A stretch of 64,000 bases of DNA from Lactifluus volemus (Eukaryota; Basidiomycota; Agaricomycetes; Russulales; Russulaceae). The stretch is from contig WTXI01000005.1 of the NCBI GenBank assembly GCA_022376515.1, positions 372,001 through 436,000 on the forward strand. Direction: 5' to 3'. Of the stretch, positions 48,401 to 60,500 are shown piece by piece. Below the pieces are notes generated by a model. That model saw only the letters and a program-made list of their open reading frames with translations. It had not been told where the DNA came from and made no database searches. Made by a program: the position numbers and the translations under genes. Numbering within the stretch: the stretch's first letter is position 1; each line of letters begins with the position of its first letter.

Positions 48401-49232
48401 GTACATGCGACCCGTGGAGCACTGCGTCGCAGGCTATCCACACAGGTAAAATCGATAACGACGAGGATGCTGGTATACTGAGGTGGAGGAGTGGACCCAT
48501 ATGTAGGGAATGCGTCGGTGAAGTGCAGATCCTAGATCCCAAACCGCCGCTGTCGACTGTGAACGGATCTGGCTCACGCTCCTCTTCGCTGGGATTTGAC
48601 GGCATGTGTTTATGGAGAGAAGATGGCTCTGCGATTGGAACGATGTATGACTCCGGTTTCTCCTTTCCGAACCGTCTTCCTTTCTTGAATACGGACAATA
48701 AGTTCCGGAACGACTGGCGTAGAGGAGAGGTCTTCTTCTCAGCTCTGGCCGGAGGTGTGGATAGGTCAGTGCCTTCCAGACGGGGGCGGACAGGTGTGTT
48801 TCGGGTCCCATGCGCTGACCGGGTCCTTGGGGAATTATCAGCGTTCATAGACTCGAACCGCTTTATGAGCTCCTTGGTGGAACGTCGCCGTCGTACATCG
48901 TTTGGACCTGAATTGTCCTTCAATAGCGGGATAGAGAAGTATTCCTCATATGGCTCGGGACCACTGTTCTGTGGCGAACGGAACTCTGGGGGCTTTGGAA
49001 ATGCACCAAGAATGACCCCTTCGTGACGAGAATTGTGTGAAGATGGAGAATGTGCCCGGACAAAGGACCTATTATTGTCGGGCATAGACCTCGGGCCCAA
49101 GATGGCAGGTTTGCTATTTTCCTGGGACGTTGGGCCTTCTAAAGGAGTAGGAAGGTACACTGAGCCAGTAGTACTGGTGCCACGCGTCATGGGGCGAGAA
49201 TAAAGCGAGTAGATCTCAGAAACGTTATCCAT
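45439..49232 (-). CDS. Large PH-domain plus coiled-coil protein
   Basis: Six exons: 48165-49232, 46077-48115, 45943-46017, 45814-45891, 45618-45760 and 45439-45555, about 1170 residues. The first ~240 residues are disordered, with a short conserved-looking block RRRSTKELIKRFESMN and SFRNLLSVFKKG. A PH domain follows (LLHLSIPASSSLSILPVWIACDAVLHGSHVLLTT ... FELVFDGKENRRFAAP, VKDRAAWVSAIWDAIL). After a long Ser/Pro-rich part come predicted helices around residues 560-1000 (LLDVIDVHAERQLIKTAELNSQLEAVQ; IERQRQDQERMLRTLA; EVSRLQRERQLLEQQIADLF). This suits a membrane- or cortex-attached scaffold; I do not know its name. The first exon is two bases short, near 48245 and near 48204, both in the PH domain; later exons close exactly. 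One intron is GC-AG. Confidence 0.75.
45892..45942 (-). other. GC-AG intron in the PH/coiled-coil gene
   Basis: On the minus strand the intron starts GCAAGG and ends ATTTAG, 51 nt. No GT donor within reach keeps the frame between MLRTLAN and ELSDDIRGERL, whereas this choice closes the phases of exons three and four (75 and 78 nt, both phase 1). Confidence 0.7.
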
Positions 49233-49876
49233 TGCGATACAATGCGGGCGTTTGTGTGATACCGTTGTGTCGAAGGCCACATTATATGTACGCAGGCCCA
49301 CGATCTTGCCTGAGAGCCCAGCCTGGACGCGCCTGAATTGCAATTGCAAAAAGCCGTTGGCGGCACTGGACACGGTGTCTAGCACTTTCGAAAGAAAAGT
49401 TTCCCGCCATCCTGTGCTTGAACGAAAATTTTAATTGAGAGATAACGAGAGCCTGAATGGGACGACAGAAGAAGGGCTTTTGACAATTGAGAACAGGCCC
49501 GAGGCCGCTTTTGGGAATCGTGGGAACGTGGACGCCTAGAAATTGAACATGTGCGCACCCCAGGCTTACATCGTCGGGAATCTATGGACTTCATCAGAAA
49601 CAATATGGTGAATCATCTGACGATACATTTTTTCTGGTTGCTGATTTGCATACCACTGGCAGCCCGACTTCAGCCCGTATGCAACTGCCCTGATTTCCCA
49701 AGTAGTCGAAGTAACAACTCGGCATACGAAGACCTTGTGCCAGTCTGTATACAGAACGTACGGCTCATTTCATGTACAAGCTATGTATTGAAATATCCCT
49801 AATGCTCGGAAGATGTACCATGGAGTATACGGAACTCGACGCGCTCTCTAATCTTAACTCTCTTTCATTGCTTTCT
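49233..49876. other. Divergent region between the PH/coiled-coil gene and GH27
   Basis: Contains an open frame from ATG 49605 with a signal-peptide-like start (MVNHLTIHFFWLLICIPLAA). It could be an upstream exon or alternative start of the alpha-galactosidase, but I cannot join it with confidence. Otherwise nothing recognised. Confidence 0.3.
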
Positions 49877-51872
49877 ATGCGGGGCTGGCTCTACGTGTGT
49901 CCAATAATCCTGCCTTTACTCAACGGATGCGAACACTTTACTACTATGCCGCGTGAGTCTATACACCGTCAAACTCAGGCGAATGTACTGAAATTCTCCT
50001 CAACTGCCGTCCCGGATTCTTCAATGCCAGCCCGGTTGCAGAGTGGGGGCCTTCCACCTTCAACGGCCGTTGGACGGCTTCCTGCTTTAGGGTGAGCTCA
50101 TGACTGTTCATGTCACCTTCCCTTCATCAACCCCATCACCTTAGTTGGAACACTTGGAATGCGCATCGTTGTGGTAGCAATTTTTTTTGTCCTTTTCCCT
50201 GCGTATAGCTGAGGGCTACTTGCAGCTATTTCTGAAGACAGGGTTCTTGGTGCCGCTCAGGCATTTGTCGGCCTAGGGTTGCGGGAAGCTGGCTATGAGT
50301 ACGTTAATATTGATGTATATGTTTCTTCCTGTAATTTGTCACCGTATCCTGACCACATTGCAGGACTGCTGGGCTCTGTTGGATCGTGATCCCATTACGA
50401 ATGAGCAGGTGCCTGACCCATTAAGATTCCCTAATGGAATCAAAGCTCTGGCCGATCGGATCCATTCCATGGGTCTGAAAATAGGCATCTACAGGCAAAT
50501 GTTGCTTACCGTTTAGGTTCTCTAATATCCTGACCGCGAAATAGTGACGCTGGCAGCAAGACTTGCGAAGGATATCCCGGTTCTTTGGGTTACGAAGATG
50601 TTGATGCTGCTACTTGGGAGTCTTGGGGTATTGACTGTGAGCTCACGACATCTAACATGTGTTCTCATCTGACACCCCCCACGTAGATTTGAAATACGGT
50701 AAGTTAGGCACGCGACTGGTAATTTAGTATATGAAGACAATCTTTCCTCAGACAACTGCAACGTCCCTGAAAACTGGACTGATACTAGCGTAAGCTCTTC
50801 GTCATTTTCTTCAGTGCTACTAGGAAACCGGTAACATAACTACTTCTTCATACGTAGGTCCCTCAAGGAGATTGGTAGTGAGTCCTATTTATAATGCGCT
50901 CTCAGCGGAAGCTCAGAGGCTTCCATAGCAACTCTAACTCGTCCATCCGATTCCGCGCTATGGGGTGAGCTCTCTACTTCACCGTCTCACTAGCCGCCTT
51001 CTCCGCCAACATGAGTGGCGAATGTCAGGACCGCGATCGCTAAGAATGACCCGCCAATGCAATTTAGCCTCTGCATCTGGGGCGAGGCACATGTGTGGAC
51101 TTGGGGAGCTCGCGTTGTATGTTTTTCAAGGCCGTATTTTGCTTTTTGTTCAATCCAGGTCTAGGGTCACTCCTGGCGCATGTCAGGAGATTCAAGGTAC
51201 GCAGCCAATGTTTTTTCTAAACCTTGGTCCGGCATACGATGACCGCACACCGATACTAGCCCAACCTGGAAGTACATCAAATCGATCATGAGCATAAATG
51301 TTGAACACCTCTCCTCGGTTGACTTTTTTGCGCATAATGATATGGATATGATGGAAATTGGAAATGGTAACTTGACGACCCAAGAGCAGCGTACCCACTT
51401 TGCCGTGTGGGCGTTCATGAAAAGCCCCATTTTGCTCGGCACTGACGTATGTCATTTTTCTTGCCATCCATGGTCTAACCTCGCTCAGTGCCATCATCGG
51501 ACTCATGTGTAGCTCGCGGCCCTCAGTTTCGAGCAAGTCAAGATAATCACGAATGCGGAACTCCTCGCATTTCACCAGGACCATACCGTGGGCAAACCCG
51601 CCTTGCCCTTTGGATCACCCACAATTGCCACTGTGAACCCACCGCAATTCTACTCGGGCAGGTCTGTCAAGGGTATTCACGTATTTATTGTGAACACCAA
51701 TGACAACTCCACGACGTTCAAAATCGACTTCGCCGATGTCCCGGGGCTGAAGTCAACCACAGTTTTTTTGCACGATATGTGGACATCGAAAGATCTGGGG
51801 ACCTTTTCAGGCAGCCACAACATCACACTGACAGCTCACGATACCGCAGCATTTCTCGTTACATCCATCTGA
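49877..51872 (+). CDS. Secreted alpha-galactosidase, glycoside hydrolase family 27
   Basis: Many short exons. Motifs in order: [16 protein letters not shown], then [102 protein letters not shown] with the nucleophile Asp of the GH27 YLKYDNC motif, [68 protein letters not shown], and a C-terminal beta domain ending [16 protein letters not shown]. It hydrolyses alpha-1,6-galactose from oligo- and polysaccharides, usually outside the cell. Good splice examples are GTGAGC...TTAG (50097-50144) before WNTWN and GTAGCA...GCAG before ISEDR. The start is weak: ATG 49877 gives a hydrophobic leader ([17 protein letters not shown]). Activity against plant galactosides would suit a saprotroph or plant-associated fungus. 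Confidence 0.85.
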
Positions 51873-52050
51873 GGACCGACATAGTCCCGAGCCGCCGAGC
51901 GTCGAAGTTGGATTATTGACGGACAGATACAGTACTACTGATACATATGAGGTTTGTTGTTCAACTACACAGAATGACCTATACGTAACGAAACGGTTTG
52001 TGGCCTACGCATAATGATACGACGAAATTTTTCCAGTGCTTGTTTTGAAC

Positions 52051-52859
52051 TTAGCCCCTAACTGAGTCGATCTGGAGAGAAACATCAATAAACAAACGAA
52101 ATTGCAACATGTGTCGTTGCAAACTGCTAACCTCTTCTTTTGTAATCGTTCGCAGTTCACCCGGGATAGCAACTTTCCCCGTTTCGCTTGCGTGGTCTCT
52201 TGGATGACACGAGAAAATGCGCCGCTCGTAGCAAGCCAGTAGCGGACCTCGCTAGGGACAACTTCGATTATGACTACACGAGGATCATTTTCGTCGCCTT
52301 TATGAACGTCATCGCCTAGATCACCATAATAGGCTCCAATACTATACAAAGATATCGCGTCAACAGTGTCAAGGTCGGTTCCGAGGGGCGTACGGATCAC
52401 TCCAATGCTGTTTGATGATGGATCTATCCTCGATTACCTTGGCAATCCGGAATAACTTGCCCAGTGCGTCGCCGCCGTATCAAGGAAGCAAACATTGACA
52501 TGACTATCATTCTCGAGTTCCTGGAATTTAGGGGAGGCGTTGTTCGCGAAAAAAAGGAGGTTGAGTTGGCTATCTGAGCCCGCTGTATATTGGTGGTCAT
52601 GAGACGGTATATAAAGATGCACGTTGAAACTCACGACTGATTGGTGTCATAGCTCTCGAATGGAGATATCCATTTGAGGCGCGTGTTGTGAGCATACCCG
52701 TCTGGGCATCTCGAATAATCTTGTGGAGATCTGCCGGGTAATGCGTCTTGGTGCAAACATCACCCAAAAGAGGCACCTACCTTTAATCTTTTGTGTCAGG
52801 GTCACATCGTCATTCTGCGCGTTTGCGGTGTAAGGGTCAAGCTGAGCACTAGTAGACAT
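52051..52859 (-). CDS. BLI-3-like FMN-binding split-barrel (general stress) protein
   Basis: Starts at ATG 52857-52859: MSTSAQLDPYTANAQNDDVTLTQKIK, then an exon with DLHKIIRDAQTGMLTT and a SR-containing strand, SQLNLLFFANNASPKFQELENDSHVNVCFLDTAATHWASYSG, VIEDRSIIKQHW, then IGAYYGDLGDDVHKGDENDPRVVIIEVVPSEVRYWLATSGAFSRVIQETTQAKRGK and GELRTITKEE, ending with a short exon at 52051. The layout matches pyridoxamine-phosphate-oxidase-like split barrels such as Neurospora BLI-3 (blue-light inducible) and bacterial general stress protein 26, which bind a flavin. Two single-base losses are inferred: at the intron donor near 52409 and in a G run near 52177. No light-response element could be assigned in the promoter. 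Confidence 0.8.
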
Positions 52860-53648
52860 GATAGTTTTGGTGATTAGCGAAAGACCATCTCATGGACTCT
52901 TTATAATGTCCACACTCCTATGATGCAAAACATGACGTCACAACAAGGTCACATGATAATTTAAAAAGGGATGTCACGTGTGTGTAACCGCACGGCATCC
53001 GCCGAATGTTAGCTCGGTGACTTGGCGCAGAATCGACAACGACATCTGGCAGATGACAGTGACAGCGACAGCTCCTTGTTTGTTGACCGACCACAGATAA
53101 GACTTGCGGTCGGATTGACTTGTATAACACCTACCGCCCTTCTTTTTTATTTTATTTTGGTGTTATGGTGATTACCGGGGTCATCGCGTCAATCGGTCTA
53201 GGAGGGCAAACGACGGTGCCGAGGACCTGAGTTGAAAGAACCGCCATGGAGTAATCGCGGAAGTTTATGCCCGTTTATGGTAATTTTTTCGAGTACTTGA
53301 GCTTATCAGGTGATCGTGGTCCGATCTGTGCTGCCGTCGACGCGATCGTGGTCAATAAATCTAGGGGCACCTTGGTTACCAAAGTTACGTTTCTCGAGAC
53401 GTTCCTCTGTTATTTTTTTTTTTTTGAAACATTTGTTCAATGAAAGTAGATGAATTCAGAGGTCGACTGAAATGGTATAGTGAGGGGGGACTAGATTTTG
53501 CCGCGGAATAAAGACCAAATGTGCCAACTGCCAACCGAATTTTCGGTTGTCAATTCCGAGGACGGGGCGAGATGTCGGACATATCAATACACTATCTATC
53601 TTTGACTGCTTCTACGCGTTCCTCATCTTCCCCTCTTCCCTCTTCACC
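52860..53648. other. Divergent promoter region, 790 bp
   Basis: Lies between the start codons of the BLI-3-like gene and the GT61 gene. It contains CTTTATAATG about 40 bp upstream of the BLI-3-like ATG, which could be a TATA element, a T12 run near 53413, and AT-rich stretches. No gene seen. Confidence 0.35.
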
Positions 53649-55459
53649 ATGCGCTGGTTTTTCCACTCGTGCATTCGGGCCATTTCGCGTCGTGACGCTG
53701 TCCTCATCCTCATCGGCGCTGCTACAATACATGTATTATACACCCTATTGCCCCCTATCCACGAGTCCTCTTCTATCATTTTTCAAACCCGTCTCTCCTC
53801 TCATGACTCTATACCCTTCGTCCCACCATCTCGGAACCGTGGCGTACCATTGCCCCACCCGTTGAACCGTCGCTATCGCCGATACCTGACACCGACGATG
53901 AGATTCCCGAAACCGAACTCGTCAGTCAGCCGCTGGCTGGACAATTTTTCGCAACCTGTACATGGCTGAAGGCACTTTGTTCATCGTCACCACAAATCCA
54001 GACAAATTTCCAGACATCAAGTTCATGACCTCGACCGGTCTCTTTGCATGGAACACTCCAGAGAGCATCGCTGAACGAATGCCCACTTCTCGTGACATGT
54101 CTATCATCTTTCCCGAAGAGGCACGCTGGCGCTGGAAGGGAGATGATGAACCCGCCCGGATTTTTCCTATTCTGGGCTCCACCGTACGTCCGCTCACAAC
54201 TGCATCAGGATTGTCGCTCATCAATCACTCTCATCAGTTTCTTTTGAATGATCCTGGTCAATGTGAGTTTTGACATGTTCTTTATCTCACTTCTGCGCTC
54301 AAACTTAATCAAGTCTTAAATCATTACTACCACTTTTGCGCCGAGCTCCTTTTCGGGGCTTGGGCGTTCTGGTATGGTACCTTCCATGACCGTCCTCCGC
54401 GTCCTCCGTCCCACCCCACCCGTGTCATCTTTCCCCACGCGAATCCCGACGAATGGCGCGATGGGCCTGGCATGAATTTCTTTTTTCTGCGATCTGCATG
54501 GCCATCCCTCACCGTCGAGACGCGAGCCGATTGGGATGACCGCGTGTCCTCGACCACACTCCATTCAGGCGAACGTAACGGCCGCGCGTGGAGGTTCGAC
54601 ACGGTCCTTCTCTCAGATCGTAGCGCAGCATTCCGTGCGCCAGAGTGTGGTGAACGCACACAGCGTACCGCCGCCTCGGCGATGAAAGGTGTCGTCGAGC
54701 GTGCCGGCCTCACGGAATTCCTCGAACGTGGATGGTGGGAGCCGGTGCGACGCAACGTGCTTCGCTTCGCCGGAGTCCCTCAACGCATGCTGGATATCGG
54801 CAACCGTGCATTCACGCGGACCGAAGGCGGGGAGTCGCTACCAGATGGCGGCGTTTCAGAAGTAGTAGTCACATACATTTCGCGTCAGCACGTGAAGAGA
54901 CATCTGATAGCCGAGGATCACGAGGGCCTTGTGCTTGCGCTCACGGAGATGTGTGATAGGCGAGGTTGGGAACTTAACGTCGCATCTATGGAGCGTCTTT
55001 CGAAGGAAGAGCAATTAGCACTTGCGGCACGGACAACGGTAAGTGTTCCATGGAACCTCATCACCCTTCACTTTTTCTTTCTTTCTCATGGACCGCTTCC
55101 TTACGGCTAGTTTCTCGTCGGTGTCCATGGAAATGGTCTCACGCATCTGATCATGATGCCCATATCCCCAATTTCGACGGTCTTTGAACTTTTCTATCCC
55201 GAGGCTACGCGCACGATTACGAATGGACGACGCGAGCTCTGGGTATGAGACATTTTGCCGTATGGAATGACACGTACGTTTCGTTTGCATGTGACAAAGG
55301 ATGATTGGTTGGAGAATTGACCACTTCCATGTAGCTCCACGACTCACCCCGAATGGACGTGGCCTAATTATCCCGAGGGATTCCAGGGCGAACAGATTAG
55401 TACATGGGCCTTATGTTGCTCAGCTCATCGAGAACCGGGCGGACGGTAATCTACCCTAA
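53649..55459 (+). CDS. Glycosyltransferase family 61-like type II membrane protein
   Basis: ATG 53649 begins a short cytosolic tail and signal anchor (RRDAVLILIGAATIHVLYTLLPP), then a Pro-rich stem. The conserved part includes AAGWTIFRNLYMAEGTLFIVT, MTSTGLFAWNTPESIAERMP, GSTFLLNDPGQFLNHYYHFCAELLFGAWAFW, NPDEWRDGPGMNFFFLRSAWPSL, LLSDRSAAFR, VTYISRQHVKRHLIAEDHEGLVLAL, ERLSKEEQLALAARTTFLVGVHGNGLTHLIMMP and FELFYP. This matches the DUF563/GT61 family (EOGT- and POMGNT2-like), Golgi/ER glycosyltransferases; in agaricomycetes the acceptor is unknown. Introns at 54184-54237, 54262-54313 and 55038-55110 fit. Single-base losses are inferred near 53851, 53927 and 55203, and another disturbance near 55399. 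The final frame ends HGPYVAQLIENRADGNLP at 55459. Confidence 0.75.
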
Positions 55460-55863
55460 AAATCCTCGAAGTTGTGTGTGCGCACTTGCAGGACTTGAAC
55501 TATTTTTGGACTGATACATATTGCTTCATTATGTCTTTTTGTCATTCGCTGCTCTGACCGCCTTGCAACCTATCATTAAACATAACATTTTGGGTCTACG
55601 TTAGTCAACCACTTGGGCTGGCTTGTGGTAAATAATTATTGCTACGATAGGGGTGATACGATGATCAAGTGGCGTGTTTATATTGCTTTGCCCGATCGCG
55701 CCCATCGCTGATCATAGCCGCCCTGTTGGCGCCGTCGCCACGTCACAAGTGAGACACCTTTTTGGGACTACCCCGATTGAGATTTTTATTTGTTGTGCTG
55801 TCTACACCATCATTGCCACAAACATCCGAAATCATACAACAGCACGAGTAAACATGTTTCCAT
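55460..55863. other. Convergent 3' ends of GT61 and the DM9 gene
   Basis: AT-rich 3' untranslated sequence; no gene or repeat seen. Confidence 0.35.
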
Positions 55864-57271
55864 TCAGTTGAGGCACAACACTTCGTACTCCTACGTTCCC
55901 AATGTCAGAACCGGACCGCAACTCAGAGTAAGATGTGATACGCACAGTGATGCGAACCTCCTCACCGCCAAATGCAAGGTGCGCAGCCGGAAGATGCTCC
56001 CCAATTTTTGCAACATGCGTACCATTGTGGTAGCTAACTCGGGCGATGTAAAGTGGGGCCCCGTTCGCCTCTCTCCCACCCTCTACGGGGCGCGCACCGA
56101 GTCGCTGGACATTCAGCTGATCCCGGAAAGGGAGCCACCGTATCGCTCGGGTATCGCCGAGGAGTACTTCGAATTTGTTGAACTGAATTCACCAGCTGCT
56201 GTTGAGTTTTTTTTTTTCCGGGGTATGTGATGAGAACGTCGTACCTCAACTACTCTGCCCCCATACCCGATAACCGCGCCTTCTTTGAATATGGGAGATG
56301 CTTTTCCAATCGCTATACATGTACGGAAAATGCGTCAAGAGGTGAGGCGAAAGCCATGACAGGACGTACGGAGGCCGTCTTCGAAATACGCGCGAGCTAT
56401 GTAAATCGGGTTGTTATCTTTGTCTCTTCCGGCCTCTATAGCCCCGCGAGGAATGGACTCGCGTCCCTCGACGAGCACCCAAGTCGTGGGAGCGCGAGGG
56501 CCGTGCTTGCGGAATTCTTCGGTGCGTGCTTGAGACTCACGCAGCCATCCTTGCAGACCCCAGACGAGGGCTTGTTGCTTTGAGAGGGGCGAGTAAGACA
56601 AAAAGTCCCAGAAAGGTAGGCAGTCCAGCTCACCTCCTCCTTGGGCTTTTCCTTGTTCTCGTGCGCGTGCCAAGCGGCGTAGCCCGCGCCAAGGACGGCG
56701 ACGCCTGCCAAAAGACCACCTCCAATCTGGAAAAGCGATAGGAGATATGGCAGGAAATCGGGATGGGGAAAGTCCCGCACCTCGAGCTGTTTCTTGCGAT
56801 CGTCGTCAAGGTCCCACCATTTCTTCTTTTGCTCCTGCTGGGGGACATTTTCTTGCTGGTCTGGGTGCTGGTCATAATTGGTTGGTTGAGGTACGTCTTG
56901 GCCGTGGTAGTCGCCTTTGAAAGGCTATAAGGACCGTTTCCGAATATGAGAGAATAGATACTTTACCCTTATCATGTGGAGGGTTGTACGGCTCGTGATC
57001 TTGCCAGTCGCAGTCGGGGATACGACCCCATAGGGCAGGGACACGGGAGGGGCCCAGTCTGTCTAAATGGCACAATGAAAAATATATATATCAAGAGAAT
57101 AGTGATCGATGTTGCTCACCTGTGAGGTATGCGGCTGAATTATTTTGTATCTAGCAGCTACGACAGGAGGTGAGGGTTGAATTCATGTTAGGACGATCAA
57201 GACTTGCCTTCGAATTCGACGATGTCGCCATAACAGTATGCAGTTCCGGGTTGCCAGGCAGAGACCGTCAT
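55864..57271 (-). CDS. Protein with chitin-binding-like N-terminus, membrane segment and DM9 repeats
   Basis: Minus-strand exons from ATG 57269-57271: 57208-57271, 57120-57157, 56967-57062, then ~56924 downward, the last 55864-55890. The N-terminus SAWQPGTAYCYGDIVEFE..RYKIIQPHTSQTDWAPPV resembles the type-3 chitin-binding (CBM5/12) fold. A Gln/His-rich linker and WWDLDDDRKKQLE follow, then GGGLLAGVAVLGAGYAAWHAH, a likely membrane segment. Two DM9-type (DUF3421) units follow: APTTWVLVEGRESIPRGAIEAGRD..NPIYIARAYFEDGLPIGKASPIFKEGAVIGYGG, and KFEVLLGDTRAIRW..NVQRLGARPVEGGREANGAPLYIARVSYHNGTHVAKIGEHLPAAHLAFGGEEEYEVLC. DM9 repeats bind mannose-type glycans in some animals. The frame is broken near 57045 and at two exon joins. 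The first intron is GC-AG. Function unknown. Confidence 0.7.
57158..57207 (-). other. GC-AG intron in the DM9-repeat gene
   Basis: On the minus strand the intron begins GCAAGT and ends GTCGTAG (50 nt). GCAAGT is the best consensus for GC donors. It joins VEFE to ARYKIIQPH with correct phase (64 + 38 nt); no GT donor nearby does so. Confidence 0.75.
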
Positions 57272-57530
57272 TATGAGAGAGCTGATGGGGGCTCACAGGA
57301 GATAAATTGGTGCACTTTTATATAAGACATCCCTATCGACATCGATTGTGATAGTAGTGGAGTGGGAGTGGGGTTTACCATGACTGGTGCGGTAATTACA
57401 TAATCTCAAAATATTCACGACACGAGGCCAAGGACGCGAGGCAAGGTTTAGTGGAGCCCTGCTGCAGCAAGGGCAGTGCGGCGCATGCTGGGCGTGTAGC
57501 TTCATCTTTTGGCTTCTTTCATATCGGCTT

Positions 57531-60500
57531 ATGGACTCATCTCTATCGGTTCCTCGTTTGCGGGTCACCCGTCATTCGCACCATTCTCCTCTCGATGACC
57601 ATCTCTCTCGCACTCCTACCGCTGGTCCCTCGCGTCTTCACGCGCAAAACGATGACAGTGAGGATACAGAGGCTACCCACGCGTTCCGGTTATCTCTACT
57701 CTCCCATCTACGTTTGCTGTGACGGAAAACACGCCTGCTGCCCGACTGCGCGCGCTCATTGCCCAGGTGCCAAACACGACATCCGTCTCACGCACGCAGC
57801 CCCTCCACGAGCCTCCTTCTTCACTCCCGTCCGATCGAGAATCAGACTTTGACCCTCCCCCGCGATGGGCTAACGCCTCCACAAACTCGGCCCGCGATAG
57901 TCTCAGGAGCCTGTTCGTTCATGCACTCCGCGACCCTGGGGATACCCCGCGGAAGAGTGCTCGAAGAAATAGCATCGACTCGAGCGAGGTGGAGGATAGC
58001 CCAAGAATAGATCGGGTCATGCAGGAAAGGTCGAGGAATAAGGGCAAAAGGATGAGCTTAAGTGATGAGGAGTCATCGAGTTGGTTTGCTATTCGTTCCC
58101 AAACTCATCTTGATAACCAACTTCCGTCTTCAGAAAGGAGCAACACGCCCGTTCCAACGTCGCCTACCGCTAATATGGAAGCTCTCAGAAATCGCATCCT
58201 GACCTCTCATGCATCCAAGCTCCCTGGTCAGCTTTTTACCCGAACCACCCACTTCTCTTATTCATAAATCATAAATCGGCAGAATCGATATCAGGTGCTT
58301 CTGATTACAGTGTCGACAATGTGAGCGAGATGCATGCTCCAGGGCATGGAATGCCAAGCACATCTATTCAAACGGTGCAGCTTTCTGCTCACCTCCACAG
58401 CCAGTCAAGTACGGCTCCCACCTTAATCTTCCCTTCAGTCTCTTATATCCCTCCTTCTAGACCTCCTCGACCAAGACTCGGAGATGCAGCGGGCTATGGG
58501 TGCTGCCGAGAGTTTTGATGGCGCTTCGACCAACCAAGAGCCGCCCCGTGCGTTTCCTATGTTCTCCATAGATAACATCTGTTCAATGGTCGTCACAGCC
58601 CCTGTCCCTCCGGCTTCCCAGATGGCCTTGTCCTCTCTGGCCGCTCGGCCGCGTTCCTCTCTCGCGCGCGCCGGATCTTTGACCGAGACAAAACTGACCG
58701 CAAATGCATCGCGTCGCTTGCAGAGGCCTCCGACCAGGCAAGAGAGTTACGATTCGAGTGAGTATTCATCCGAGCTCGAAAAGAGAATAGTTGACCGACC
58801 TGCGACAGCTTCAAGTGTAGGTGTAGCCGCGGAAAATGGTGCGATCCATCCTGACGCCATTGTTTACCTCCTGATCACCTTTAACTACCAGTGTCAAGTA
58901 CTCCTAGCACTCCACCTAGGGAGCGTCGAGATAGCTATCATCACCACCGTGCCTCACACTCGCTAACCGGATCTCCATTACCGCAAGAATTTCCACGCCA
59001 GAGACACGACTCGATCCAAAGCGGGGGAAGCAGGTCGTCCTCGAGGGCGGAATCAAGTTCATCGGCTGCTGATTGTGAGTAGTGTCGCACCGACAGGAAC
59101 TCGATCTGACTGTTTGTGGAGTCCGAGATCGCATGAAAGATACTGAGAAGGAACGTCAACGTGACCGCGAGCGAGCATGGAACAGGCCGGTCTCTCGAAG
59201 CATGTCACACACCAGCTTTGCCGGCCAGTCGACCAGTCCTGGTCCTGGTCACCCCAGGTTATCGTCAGACAGGTCACCTCACTCACGAGGGCATTCACGA
59301 ACAGCATCACCAAGCGAATCGATCCGTAGCCAAGCTACAGAGGAGGGAGAAGAGAAGCATGAGCGCGAGCGCGAGCGTAATTGGGGATCCCCTCACCCAA
59401 CACGGCATCACCATCCGGCGTCACCCATTCCCGGACCGTCTTCTTCGCGCTCGCGGACCCAAAGCACACAAATGAATGGCTCAGAATCTCATACCTACAC
59501 CCAAGCTCAGAATCGTCATATCTGGCGCAGCCCTAGCCAATCCTCGCTGCATTCTGAGGGCTCATCTCGCGCATCGTCACCCGCTGATCCAGCTCACATA
59601 CACCAGACCGCGCGCAAAGACGAGGCGGAAGCTCATCACGAGCGCGAGCGTAACTGGGGTTCGCGGCAACAAACATGGAACCACGCGCGTGTTCACAAAC
59701 GAGCTGCGTCTCCGAACCCTGCCTTGTCCCACTCTCGCATCCGGACACAGAGCCTCGAGTCTGACTCTGTTCTTGCTACGTCAAACCTGACGCGGTTTCC
59801 AAACGGATCTTTAAAGAAACCTAACGGACCATCTTCGTCCGCGCTAGCAGAACACGCGTTCCCGCGCCATGCCGTGCTACCCTCCGAGGCAGACCAACCT
59901 CTCGAACCCAACGGAACATCGAGCTATCCAATCTCGACGTCTCCGCGCCCCAAACTTACGAACGGTCACGGGCACGATAGACCGGTTCGCGCACCTTCGC
60001 GTCTGCCCCGACCAGACTCTCCCTTGGCCCTAAGCAATGTCAATGGGGGGTCGAAGGAAACGGTGTCCCGCCAGAGTCAGCGCATGTTCTCCACCCTGGC
60101 TGGCAGTTCCCTCGTAATCGTCCGCGGCTTCCTGACTTCGAACCTGATACGACTTCGTCTGAGCGTTCTCCTTCTCCTGTACATCGGCCGACGAGTCGTA
60201 TCGTTGGCTCTGCAAAGCCGAGCCACATCCCCGTGCGGCCACTAGGTCAGGTGCCGAAGGTCAAGTGGGATGATGATACCAAGGCGTTCACGAGAGGCCA
60301 CAAACGCGCAACGACTGAGTTCACGGAAGCCAACGGCGCAATACCACCAAATGTACAATTCCAGCCTGAACCAGAACCGGAGCCAGAGCCCCAAGACGAA
60401 TTGCTACGAGGTTTGTGGCGAGATCCCCTAATTTGACACGCGAAACTGTCTTCTTATGCCGCCTATTTTTTTTAGAGAGCGACGAAAGCATGCAAGACGC

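Noticed and set aside
54472..55110. 212-codon frame as an independent gene
   Set aside because: It is the central exon of the GT61 gene; the motifs before and after it continue the same family.
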